From JBKHHU01 sp046539045 (GTDB lineage Bacteria > Planctomycetota > Phycisphaerae > SM23-33), in the NCBI GenBank assembly GCA_046539045.1, contig JBKHHU010000222.1, positions 1 to 5,173 on the forward strand: a DNA stretch of 5,173 bases, read 5' to 3'. The stretch's first letter is position 1; each line of letters begins with the position of its first letter. Made by a program: the position numbers and the translations under genes. This document shows positions 1-5,173 of the stretch, piece after piece. Under the pieces are notes generated by a model. It had not been told where the DNA came from. It saw nothing but the letters and a program-made list of their open reading frames with translations, and did no database searches.

Positions 1-1246
1 CGTCGGGCTCGACGTCCTCCTGAGCGGACCGTCCGCTGCTATCACCCGGTTCGGCAACTGGTTCCCGTTCCGCCGTCGGTTTCGGCAGATGCTCGTCCAC
101 GGGGGCGTTCCCGGTTTCAACGCCTTTGCCTCTGATGGGGCCCCCGCTCGCCTCGGACTGCTGTTCGCCCGCGGGCTGGGTCCGGCGTTTCAGATTCGTT
201 GCCTCCGGCTGGGCGTACCGTGGCTGGATTTCCGCATCGCGCCGCCTCTCGTACCGGTCGCTCTCGGCTTTGAGTCCGGAACGGCCGCCGGTTTGTCTGG
301 ACAGGTCCATGTTCCCTTCAACGGTGTTGGAACCGGCGTCCCCCACCACCATCTGCGTGACGGTTTGCTGCGACCGCAACGTGCCCAGGGCACTGACGAC
401 GTCCTTCACACGATCTTCCGGAACCACGATCGCCAACTGCAATTGCTGAGTCTGATCCGCTTTTCTGCCCGCCTTGGACATGGGGGCCGGTTCCGGAGCC
501 TGCGAGAGGTTCTGGGCAATCTGCCAAGCACCGTTGGTCACCAGCACTTCCTCGACGTTCCGCTGGGCCTGCTCCAGGTCGTCGGTATAGATCGCGATAT
601 TGGGAGCCTTCTGAATGTACGTCGAGAGCATGTCATCCATGCCGCCTGGCGCAACCCGGCCGGTTTGGGCAAGTTTGTACTGTTCGGACGCGGGCGCTCC
701 GGGAACCGGGACCCAGCCGAGCTTGTTGCCGTCCGTCACCTCCGGGTGACCATCGGCTTGGCCTTTTGCGCGGGTACCGGAGGCTTTTTCCTTCTGGTGC
801 TTGGCGAACGCGGTTTCCTCGTCGGGTCGGACGTCGGACTCCGGGCGGTGATCGGCCTCGGGTGTCTGGGTCGCCAGCGGATCCTCCAAAGACGGCCAGG
901 CGTTGATGACCGCCACCGCGGCCAGAGAAGCGGTGATCAGCAGCACCGCCGCCGTGGCAGCATGGCGGACCCACCGCAGGCCGCGAGAATCTCGCTGGGG
1001 GTCGTCCGGCTGGCGTACCAGTCGGTCGCGCTCGGCCCGGGAGAGCACTTGGCTGACGAAATCCTTACCGGCTTTCAGTTTGGGCAGATCGCGGATCAAC
1101 TCCCGCGTCGACCGCAATTCATCCAGATCCTTCTGAAGTGCCGGATCGTCGCGAAGCGATTCCTCCACACGCCTGACTTCCGACGGGCGGAGTTCGCCGT
1201 CGAGGTAAGCGGACAACTGTTCCGAAATTTTTTCGCGCTTTGTCAT
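1..1246 (-). CDS. Probable membrane anti-sigma factor, 3' end outside window
   Basis: The frame is open from an ATG at 1246 to the left edge: 415 codons without a stop. Residues 1-90 are charged and cytoplasmic in character. They begin with the anti-sigma-like pattern LSAYLDGEL (11-19), followed by amphipathic helices. Residues 96-116 form one hydrophobic transmembrane segment, and the rest would be extracytoplasmic. Residues 203-245 and 267-303 look like two alpha/beta units; the second (QLQLAIVVPEDRV onward) faintly recalls DUF4349-type domains, a weak resemblance. From about 325 the chain is polar, charged and proline-rich, probably disordered. It starts 31 nt after the sigma stop, the usual sigma/anti-sigma order, so it probably binds and holds that sigma at the membrane. 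Its Shine-Dalgarno is weak (GAG about 10 nt upstream), suggesting translation linked to the sigma gene. No cysteine occurs in the visible 415 residues, so it lacks the HxxxCxxC zinc site of classic ZAS anti-sigma factors. Function is inferred from context and topology. Confidence 0.8.
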   Translation of the reverse strand, partial: MTKREKISEQLSAYLDGELRPSEVRRVEESLRDDPALQKDLDELRSTRELIRDLPKLKAGKDFVSQVLSRAERDRLVRQPDDPQRDSRGLRWVRHAATAAVLLITASLAAVAVINAWPSLEDPLATQTPEADHRPESDVRPDEETAFAKHQKEKASGTRAKGQADGHPEVTDGNKLGWVPVPGAPASEQYKLAQTGRVAPGGMDDMLSTYIQKAPNIAIYTDDLEQAQRNVEEVLVTNGAWQIAQNLSQAPEPAPMSKAGRKADQTQQLQLAIVVPEDRVKDVVSALGTLRSQQTVTQMVVGDAGSNTVEGNMDLSRQTGGRSGLKAESDRYERRRDAEIQPRYAQPEATNLKRRTQPAGEQQSEASGGPIRGKGVETGNAPVDEHLPKPTAEREPVAEPGDSSGRSAQEDVEPD

Positions 1247-1277
1247 CGTGTTGCTCGTGGTTGCGGACCCGGCTGAC

Positions 1278-1934
1278 TTACGAAACCAGATCTTTGAGCT
1301 TTTCTCTCAGCAAGCATCGGGCGCGGTGGAGGCGGCTTTTCACCGTCCCCGCCGGAAGCCCCAGGCATTCGGCAATCTGTGCGTAGTCCATTTCCTCAAC
1401 GTCCCGGAGGACCACGACGAGCCGAAAATCGTCGTCCAGTTCTTCCAGTGCCCGGGCGATCCGCAGCGACGTTTCACCCGCCATGGCCGCCGCATCCGGC
1501 CTGGTGGTCCGTCGCTCGGACAGCTTCGCCGTCAGCACATCCACCCGATCGTTCTCGAACTCTTCCGGACCGGTCATCGAATGGAAGCGGATGCGCCCGG
1601 CGCGCCTTCGGTGCGAGATCGCCAGGTTCGCGGCGATCCGGAACAGCCAAGTGTAAAACTTGCTGTTCCCGCGGAACTGGTCCAGACGTTCCAAGGCTTT
1701 GAGGAATGCATCCTGTGCGATTTCCTCTGCCTCTGCCCGGTTGCCGATCATCCGGTAGACCAGGTTGAAAATCCGATCCTGGTACTTGGCCACCAGTGCA
1801 CCGAACGCCTGCATGTCGCCTTCCCGCGAATGTTGAACCAGCGTCTCATCCGCGAAGGCGATGACCGACCCGCCACCGGAATCTCGCACGGCTTCCGGTT
1901 CGTCCGTCGATCGTTTTGACGCTCGCACAGTCAC
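1278..1934 (-). CDS. ECF-family RNA polymerase sigma factor (RpoE-like)
   Basis: This 218-residue protein has the two-domain plan of extracytoplasmic-function sigma factors. Sigma region 2 spans about residues 33-110: the core-binding helix around YQDRIFNLVYRMIGN, the segment AEEIAQDAFLKALE (69-82), and the -10 recognition helix FYTWLFRIAANLAISHRRR (93-111). A linker runs from about 112 to 155. Sigma region 4 spans about 157-216, with helix-turn-helix YAQIAECLGLPAGTVKSRLHRAR (184-206) for -35 recognition. No region 1.1 or 3 is present and the length is normal for the family. It directs RNA polymerase to a stress- or envelope-type regulon and is probably restrained by the membrane protein encoded 31 nt downstream. 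The start is uncertain. GTG at 1934 is the longest form. GTG at 1928 has AAGGTG just upstream, but very close. GTG at 1889 would give 203 residues. Residues 1-28 are low in recognisable structure. The regulon and inducing signal cannot be read from the window. Confidence 0.95.
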   Translation of the reverse strand: MTVRASKRSTDEPEAVRDSGGGSVIAFADETLVQHSREGDMQAFGALVAKYQDRIFNLVYRMIGNRAEAEEIAQDAFLKALERLDQFRGNSKFYTWLFRIAANLAISHRRRAGRIRFHSMTGPEEFENDRVDVLTAKLSERRTTRPDAAAMAGETSLRIARALEELDDDFRLVVVLRDVEEMDYAQIAECLGLPAGTVKSRLHRARCLLREKLKDLVS

Positions 1935-1942
1935 CTTGTTCC
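1918..1942 (-). promoter_or_regulatory. Possible RpoE-type ECF promoter overlapping the sigma start
   Basis: On the minus strand GGAAC (1942-1938) is followed after 16 nt by CGTCAA (CGTC at 1921-1918). This resembles the GGAAC / GTC pattern with about 16-17 nt spacing recognised by RpoE-like ECF sigma factors, and could mean autoregulation. It overlaps the GTG start at 1934, so a transcript from it would begin near 1910 and require a downstream start such as GTG at 1889. Such short motifs also occur by chance in GC-rich DNA. Confidence 0.25.
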
Positions 1943-1961
1943 CGGAATCTCCATGTTATTT

Positions 1962-1976
1962 CCGGCTCTTCGCCGG
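1962..1976 (-). other. Small hairpin in the sigma-gene 5' leader
   Basis: CCGGC (1962-1966) and GCCGG (1972-1976) form a perfect 5-bp stem with a 5-nt loop, between the predicted -10 element and the sigma start. It would sit at or near the 5' end of the transcript and could stabilise the message. It has no T-run and is too short to call a terminator. Confidence 0.3.
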
Positions 1977-1984
1977 CAGCTGAG

Positions 1985-1993
1985 AGTATACCA
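1985..1993 (-). promoter_or_regulatory. Extended -10 promoter for the sigma/anti-sigma operon
   Basis: On the minus strand the sequence TGGTATACT matches an extended -10 element: TGn followed by TATACT, five of six matches to TATAAT. It lies about 50 nt before the GTG start at 1934. The -35 position at 17-bp spacing reads CTGCCT (2008-2013), a poor match, which fits extended -10 promoters. A short dyad GCAG-TAC-CTGC (2010-2020) overlaps that -35 position and could be an operator, but it is short enough to be chance. Housekeeping sigma use is inferred. Confidence 0.5.
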
Positions 1994-2240
1994 CAACCAC
2001 GAACGCGAGGCAGTACCTGCTCCGGACGCTTCTTCCCGCGCAATCGCGCAAGCGGGCAACGCCAACGAACCCGGAGCGTATTGCATGGTTAACGCAGAGC
2101 CCGCCGGAGCATTCCGCCTTTTTCCGGTATTCCTCCCGGGACCACGATGCGCAGGAAAACCGCCCTCCGCGCACGACAACGGGCCAGCCGGTTGGGCGAG
2201 CCCGCTGTGGAATCCATCGATTTCGAAAAGTCCTTTCGGC

Positions 2241-2303
2241 TCAGCGGCGGCGTTTCAGCAGCGCCAGGCCACCGGCAGCCAGCAGGATAAGGCTGGCCGG
2301 TTC
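2241..2303 (-). other. PEP-CTERM sorting signal of the oxidoreductase
   Basis: The last 21 residues read PEP (861-863), then a hydrophobic segment ASLILLAAGGLALL, then KRRR at the very end. This is the three-part PEP-CTERM signal recognised by exosortase (EpsH-type) enzymes, which are known to process such tails at the membrane. It implies that an exosortase exists elsewhere in the genome. Confidence 0.93.
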
Positions 2304-4886
2304 CGGTATGGCAGCGAGGTCCTTCAACTGCTGCGGGGCCGATTCGATCGTTCCGTAGGTCGCCTGCCAGTTAGCAAGCAGGTAGGAGGCGTCCTCGGAA
2401 TCCACGTCGCCGTCGCCGTCGAAGTCGCCGTCGCCCCACGACTGCCCACTGGTCTGCCCAAAGTTGCTCAACAACAGCGATGCGTCGTCCAGATCGATAA
2501 CCAGATCCATCGTCGCGTCGCCGGCCATCAGGCCCAGCACATCGCCGAAGGCGGTCTCCGAGTTGCTCAGGCGGATCGCGTCGATGACCCCGCCGTTATC
2601 TCCGACCGACATGCCCAGCAAATCCAGCGTGCTGCCGAACAGGTCGGCTCCGTCGGCAGAGAGTTGCGCTTCGCCGAGCTGCTGCAGGTCCGGATCGATC
2701 CACAGATCGACGCTGTCGTTGCCGTCGACTACGTTGAGCCGTGCCAGCAGCAGGTGAACCGACCCGTCGTCGTAACTGCCCTCGAGGTGTTGCCCGAACA
2801 GCTCCAGGCTCCCGTCGTCGGCTACGCCCAGCGCGTCGTCCGCGTCCGTGCCGTCCATCCATAGGATGCTCTCTGCCCCGGTGACCCGGTCGACCTTCAC
2901 CAGCGCCGTCATCCAGGCCGTGCCGCTCATCCCGCCGCGGATGGCGCGGGTCGTGATGTTCCCGGACCGCTCGCCGGAGCCGTTCCCGGCAGCGCCGCTG
3001 AAGGCGTAGCTGCGGGAGTTGACGTAGCCTTTGGCCTGGTAAGTCAGGTTCCCGCCGGAGTCATACTGCGGGTCGGCACTGTCGGCATCCCACGGTTCTG
3101 CCCAGCCGGGAGCGACATAGCTGACCTGCTCGAGATTCGCTCCGTTGGGACCGTAGTTGAAGTCCTCGCGGATCATCCCGACGTATTGGCCGGGACTCGG
3201 CTCGTTCAGGCTCAGCACCTGCCCGTACGCCCGCATGATCTTCTGGTATACATCGAAATCGATGTCCTGCACGGCCGTGCCCTGGTCGATTGCCTGCACT
3301 GCCGCGGTGGCGGCAGACTGCCCGAGCACCATGAACACCGGCTCCATCCGGAGCGAACCGTAGGCGGTGTGGCTGGCGCTGAGGGCACTGGTGACCAGCA
3401 GGTTACCGACCTCCCCGGCCTTGGGCGTGATCGACCCGTAGGCGATTTCGTAGGTCTCGCGGATATTACCCAGCCAGAAGTTGCCTTCGACTTCGACGTA
3501 GCCGTCGTCTTCGATGTACCGGTGGGTGTTGTGGGAGTCAATCGGATAGGCGCCGAGCCCGACCGAGACCGGCGTGTCCCGTTCGTTGCGGCAGTCGGCC
3601 TCGGTCATCACATACGCCCCGAGCATGCGCCGGGCCTCGCGAACGTACAGTTGGTGCGGGAAATTCTCGTTATCGGTGAATTCATCCGCTGCCAGGCCCC
3701 ACTTGGCCATGCTGTTGCGGATGCCTTCCGGGGCGTCGAACGCGAGGTAATACAGGAAGCCCTTGGTGTACTCGATGTGCTGCTGGATGATGTATTCGCG
3801 TTCTTGGTGAGTTGCTTCGGCGTAATTGGTCACCCGGTCGGTAGCAGGGATGTACACGTCGTAGTTCCCACCGATGAAGTCGGTCGATGCAGGGCCCCAG
3901 TTGTTGATGTCGTTCTTGCCGCCGGGGATGCCCGTATCCAGACGCACCACGTCCCCCAGACTCTTGCCGGTCTTGATGAACCGGTCGTGCAGTTCGTAGC
4001 GGCTGCGATCGTAGCCCTCCGGCGGGTCCTGGCCGTTGGCGCCCCAGAGGCTGGTCCACTTGACGCGGTTGCTGCTGTCGGTCCAGGTCATGCGGTAGCA
4101 GTAAGCCTGGATGCGGTGGTCTTCGGCGCCGTTTGGACCCACCCTGCCCGTAGCCTGCACGCCCGGCAGCAGGCCGCTGGACGCGTCGCCCGGGGTGACG
4201 TAGGGATCGACGTTGCTGCTGCCGAAGATGTGCTCGTGGGTCGTGTCGTAGGCCAAGCCATTGAAGTTTTCATTGTATCGGCTTCTGGCTTCCCTTCCGA
4301 CGGTGTAGCCCACCCCTGCCGTGGCCAGCAGGTCACCCTCGTAGGTGGCGTCGATGAACATCTTGCCCTTATAAGTGTTGCCGGTGTGGGTCGTGATCGA
4401 CTGGATGGTCGTGCCGGTCTTGCTGACCCCGCCGCTGAGCTTCAGCCGCTCCAGGCGGACCACGTTCACTCCGGCCTCGGAGACCATGCTGTCGTAGACG
4501 TTCTCGGCCTTGTAGGCTTCGATATCGTAATCGCCTTCGCTGCCGTAATCCCATCCCTTGACCCGACGGTAGAAATCGTAGCTGAGCCCGCCGATGGCGT
4601 CCTTGTCGCCGACGTCGGTGGCGCCGAGCCCGCCGCTGGAAAGCCCGCCGAGGTGCGAGACGTACCGGCTGGTCCCGTCGGTGTTCTTGCCGACATAGTC
4701 GCCCGGGTCGATCAGAACGACCTTCTTGCCCATCCGGGCCGCCTGAACAGCTGCGGTAACCCCACCGGAGGTGCCGCCATAGACGACGACGTCATATTCT
4801 GCCGGTTCGGCATGCAGGGAACCTGCGAAACAGAGAAACAGACAAACGGGCGTCAGGAAAAGAATCCTGCGGACTGACGATAGCAT
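2241..4886 (-). CDS. Secreted FAD-dependent oxidoreductase with dockerin-like and PEP-CTERM domains
   Basis: The 881-residue protein starts at ATG 4886, chosen because GAGGAG lies 6 nt upstream and a signal peptide follows at once. Residues 1-26 are that signal, with likely cleavage after SLHA. Residues 30-560 match the FAD_oxidored family: a Rossmann FAD loop GGTSGG (37-42) ending in the acidic D60 of VVLID; FIDATYEGDLLATAGV (177-192) with YTVGRE; LGAYPIDSH; and TPKAGEVGNLLVTSALSASH leading into RMEPVFMVLGQSAATAA. Relatives are often misannotated as xanthan lyase, and their substrate is generally unknown. Residues 570-785 look like a beta-rich LamG/ConA-like domain. Residues 789-845 form a dockerin-like pair of calcium loops; the second (821-832) has all its aspartates, while the first is degenerate. 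Residues 861-881 are a PEP-CTERM tail: PEP, hydrophobic helix, KRRR. It is presumably exported, processed by an exosortase and kept at the surface. The typical catalytic region alone is about 550 residues, so the last 300 are accessory. The substrate cannot be told from sequence. Confidence 0.93.
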   Translation of the reverse strand: MLSSVRRILFLTPVCLFLCFAGSLHAEPAEYDVVVYGGTSGGVTAAVQAARMGKKVVLIDPGDYVGKNTDGTSRYVSHLGGLSSGGLGATDVGDKDAIGGLSYDFYRRVKGWDYGSEGDYDIEAYKAENVYDSMVSEAGVNVVRLERLKLSGGVSKTGTTIQSITTHTGNTYKGKMFIDATYEGDLLATAGVGYTVGREARSRYNENFNGLAYDTTHEHIFGSSNVDPYVTPGDASSGLLPGVQATGRVGPNGAEDHRIQAYCYRMTWTDSSNRVKWTSLWGANGQDPPEGYDRSRYELHDRFIKTGKSLGDVVRLDTGIPGGKNDINNWGPASTDFIGGNYDVYIPATDRVTNYAEATHQEREYIIQQHIEYTKGFLYYLAFDAPEGIRNSMAKWGLAADEFTDNENFPHQLYVREARRMLGAYVMTEADCRNERDTPVSVGLGAYPIDSHNTHRYIEDDGYVEVEGNFWLGNIRETYEIAYGSITPKAGEVGNLLVTSALSASHTAYGSLRMEPVFMVLGQSAATAAVQAIDQGTAVQDIDFDVYQKIMRAYGQVLSLNEPSPGQYVGMIREDFNYGPNGANLEQVSYVAPGWAEPWDADSADPQYDSGGNLTYQAKGYVNSRSYAFSGAAGNGSGERSGNITTRAIRGGMSGTAWMTALVKVDRVTGAESILWMDGTDADDALGVADDGSLELFGQHLEGSYDDGSVHLLLARLNVVDGNDSVDLWIDPDLQQLGEAQLSADGADLFGSTLDLLGMSVGDNGGVIDAIRLSNSETAFGDVLGLMAGDATMDLVIDLDDASLLLSNFGQTSGQSWGDGDFDGDGDVDSEDASYLLANWQATYGTIESAPQQLKDLAAIPEPASLILLAAGGLALLKRRR
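2349..2522 (-). other. Dockerin-like calcium-binding repeat pair
   Basis: Two EF-hand-like loops, each followed by a helix, lie at residues 789-845. Loop 2 (821-832) has D821, D823, D825, G826, V828, D829 and D832 and then the helix ASYLLANW. Loop 1 (790-801) has D790, D794, D798 and D801, but T792 where N/D is usual and L795 where G is usual, followed by ASLLLSNFG. The GTCGCC-rich DNA at 2404-2438 is simply the Asp-Gly coding of loop 2. In cellulosomes dockerins bind cohesins; in this phylum the partner is usually unknown. Confidence 0.85.
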
Positions 4887-4892
4887 AATGCG

Positions 4893-4898
4893 CTCCTC
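4893..4898 (-). promoter_or_regulatory. Shine-Dalgarno GAGGAG deciding the oxidoreductase start
   Basis: On the minus strand GAGGAG lies 6 nt before the ATG at 4886. The reading frame stays open upstream to 5027, but this site plus the signal peptide that begins at 4886 set the start. Confidence 0.85.
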
Positions 4899-5002
4899 TG
4901 AGGACTTCGTGAGGCCCTGATGTAGGTTCGAGCCGTTGGTTATCATTCGGAGTTTCCGGTTCATACCAACCGACCCCGTACTGCTATGGAGAAGGCTCAT
5001 TC

Positions 5003-5025
5003 GGCCCGGAGCGACGTACCGGGCC
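5003..5025 (-). repeat. GC-rich inverted repeat upstream of the oxidoreductase
   Basis: GGCCCGG (5003-5009) and CCGGGCC (5019-5025) form a perfect 7-bp stem around a 9-nt loop. There is no T-run on either side, so it is not a standard intrinsic terminator. It could be a protein-binding dyad or a leader structure. Confidence 0.5.
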
Positions 5026-5049
5026 AAGGGCAGAACCTCCCCCCAGAGA

Positions 5050-5093
5050 TACGCAAGGCGGCCGGAACCTCAAGTTCCAGACCGCCTTGCGTA
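5050..5093 (-). terminator. Long hairpin after the edge PEP-CTERM gene, probable terminator
   Basis: TACGCAAGGCGG (5050-5061) pairs perfectly with CCGCCTTGCGTA (5082-5093), a 12-bp stem. It is topped by a small internal loop and a further 5-bp stem (GGAAC 5064-5068 / GTTCC 5074-5078) with a 5-nt loop. It begins 20 nt after the TAA of the upstream gene, the expected place for a terminator. The minus-strand sequence after the stem is ATCTCTGGGGGG, without a U-tract, so it may work as a U-less terminator or an mRNA 3'-end stabiliser. Confidence 0.65.
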
Positions 5094-5113
5094 AAATCTG
5101 CTGTTGCTGATAA

Positions 5114-5173
5114 TTACCTGCGACGACGGCGGATCAGCACACTCAGTCCACCGAGGCCCAGCAGCGCCATGGT
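5114..5173 (-). CDS. C-terminal end of a second PEP-CTERM protein, 5' part outside window
   Basis: Read from the right edge on the minus strand, the final 19 codons give TMALLGLGGLSVLIRRRRR and then a TAA stop at 5116-5114. A short Gly/Leu-rich hydrophobic helix followed directly by five arginines at the chain end is the typical last part of a PEP-CTERM tail. The PEP motif itself would lie just beyond the window. Nothing can be said about the rest of the protein. It lies on the same strand as the oxidoreductase, 227 nt upstream of its start, with a hairpin between them, so they are probably separate transcription units with a shared export and sorting route. Confidence 0.82.
   Translation of the reverse strand, partial: TMALLGLGGLSVLIRRRRR

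Larger units (their letters stand above)
1935..2240. other. 306-bp intergenic region, no gene seen
   Basis: This stretch separates the oxidoreductase stop (2241) from the sigma start (1934), both on the minus strand. It holds the sigma promoter and leader hairpin near its low-coordinate end. Directly after the oxidoreductase stop is a weak dyad (CGAAA 2224-2228 / TTTCG 2234-2238), a poor terminator candidate. A further GC dyad lies at 2035-2039 / 2052-2056. Open frames on both strands (for example minus 2174-1956 and plus from 1953) show no recognisable protein motifs and no good ribosome binding sites, so I treat them as non-coding. No tRNA or mobile element is visible. Confidence 0.6.
4887..5049 (-). 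other. Leader and promoter region of the oxidoreductase gene
   Basis: These 163 nt lie between the hairpin at 5050-5093 and the oxidoreductase start. The best -10 candidate on the minus strand is TGG-TATGAA (4968-4960), an extended -10 with four of six matches and no convincing -35; I give it low weight. A GC-rich hairpin at 5003-5025 would lie upstream of that element. An alternative TTG at 5027 with GGGGGGAGG upstream opens the same frame, but would bury the signal peptide behind 47 residues. Confidence 0.4.

Noticed and set aside
89..1276. A 395-codon open frame on the plus strand
   Set aside because: It is antisense to the anti-sigma frame, which runs open for 415 codons on the minus strand, has a transmembrane segment and sits in the right place after the sigma gene.
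2224..2238. Hairpin just after the oxidoreductase stop as a terminator
   Set aside because: The stem is only 5 bp, AT-rich in the middle and lacks a following T-run; too weak to call.
2404..2438. GTCGCC-rich short tandem repeat
   Set aside because: It is the coding sequence of the Asp-Gly-rich dockerin loop, so it is explained by the protein.
1953..2864. A 303-codon plus-strand open frame spanning the intergenic region
   Set aside because: Most of it is antisense to the C-terminal part of the oxidoreductase; the remainder has no protein motif and covers the sigma promoter.
4801..4850. Lipobox in the oxidoreductase signal peptide because of two cysteines
   Set aside because: The residues before each cysteine (TPV-C and LFL-C) do not fit the L-[AS]-[GA]-C pattern, and an SLHA cleavage site follows.
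3186..4877. A 563-codon open frame on the plus strand
   Set aside because: It lies entirely antisense to the oxidoreductase, whose frame has clear family motifs. Its translation has no recognisable domain; it is a by-product of GC-rich codon use.
4887..5027. A longer oxidoreductase start at TTG 5027 with GGGGGGAGG upstream
   Set aside because: It would add 47 polar residues before the signal peptide. ATG 4886 has GAGGAG at ideal spacing and starts the signal directly.

Overview
The window reads as a GC-rich bacterial chromosome segment, most likely from Planctomycetota or a close PVC relative. This rests on three traits: two genes ending in PEP-CTERM sorting tails, a dockerin-like calcium-binding repeat inside one of them, and an ECF sigma / membrane anti-sigma pair with a long extracytoplasmic part. 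The taxonomic call is an inference; no rRNA or marker gene is present. All supported genes lie on the minus strand, so the locus reads from high to low coordinates.

Region by region in transcription order: (1) 5173-5114 is the last 19 codons of a gene cut by the window edge, ending in a hydrophobic stretch plus five arginines, the end of a PEP-CTERM tail. (2) 5093-5050 is a perfect 12-bp-stem hairpin 20 nt after that stop, probably marking the 3' end. (3) 5049-4887 is a leader with a second GC-rich hairpin and a strong GAGGAG ribosome binding site. (4) 4886-2241 is an 881-residue secreted FAD-dependent oxidoreductase with four parts after its signal peptide: an FAD_oxidored catalytic region, a probable LamG/ConA-like beta domain, a dockerin-like pair of calcium loops, and a C-terminal PEP-CTERM anchor. 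(5) 2240-1935 is a 306-bp non-coding stretch that carries an extended -10 promoter for the next gene. (6) 1934-1278 is a 218-residue ECF sigma factor. (7) 1246 to the left edge is its probable membrane anti-sigma factor, whose stop codon lies outside the window.

The sigma and anti-sigma genes are 31 nt apart and look like an operon in which a membrane protein restrains the sigma factor. The oxidoreductase and the edge gene look like cargo of an exosortase/PEP-CTERM system and would act outside the cytoplasm or at the cell surface. No exosortase gene is visible. Whether the sigma factor controls the PEP-CTERM genes cannot be judged from this window. Long plus-strand open frames (89-1276, 1953-2864, 3186-4877) are antisense shadows of these GC-rich genes or intergenic sequence. 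I see no tRNA, rRNA, CRISPR array, insertion sequence or attachment site.
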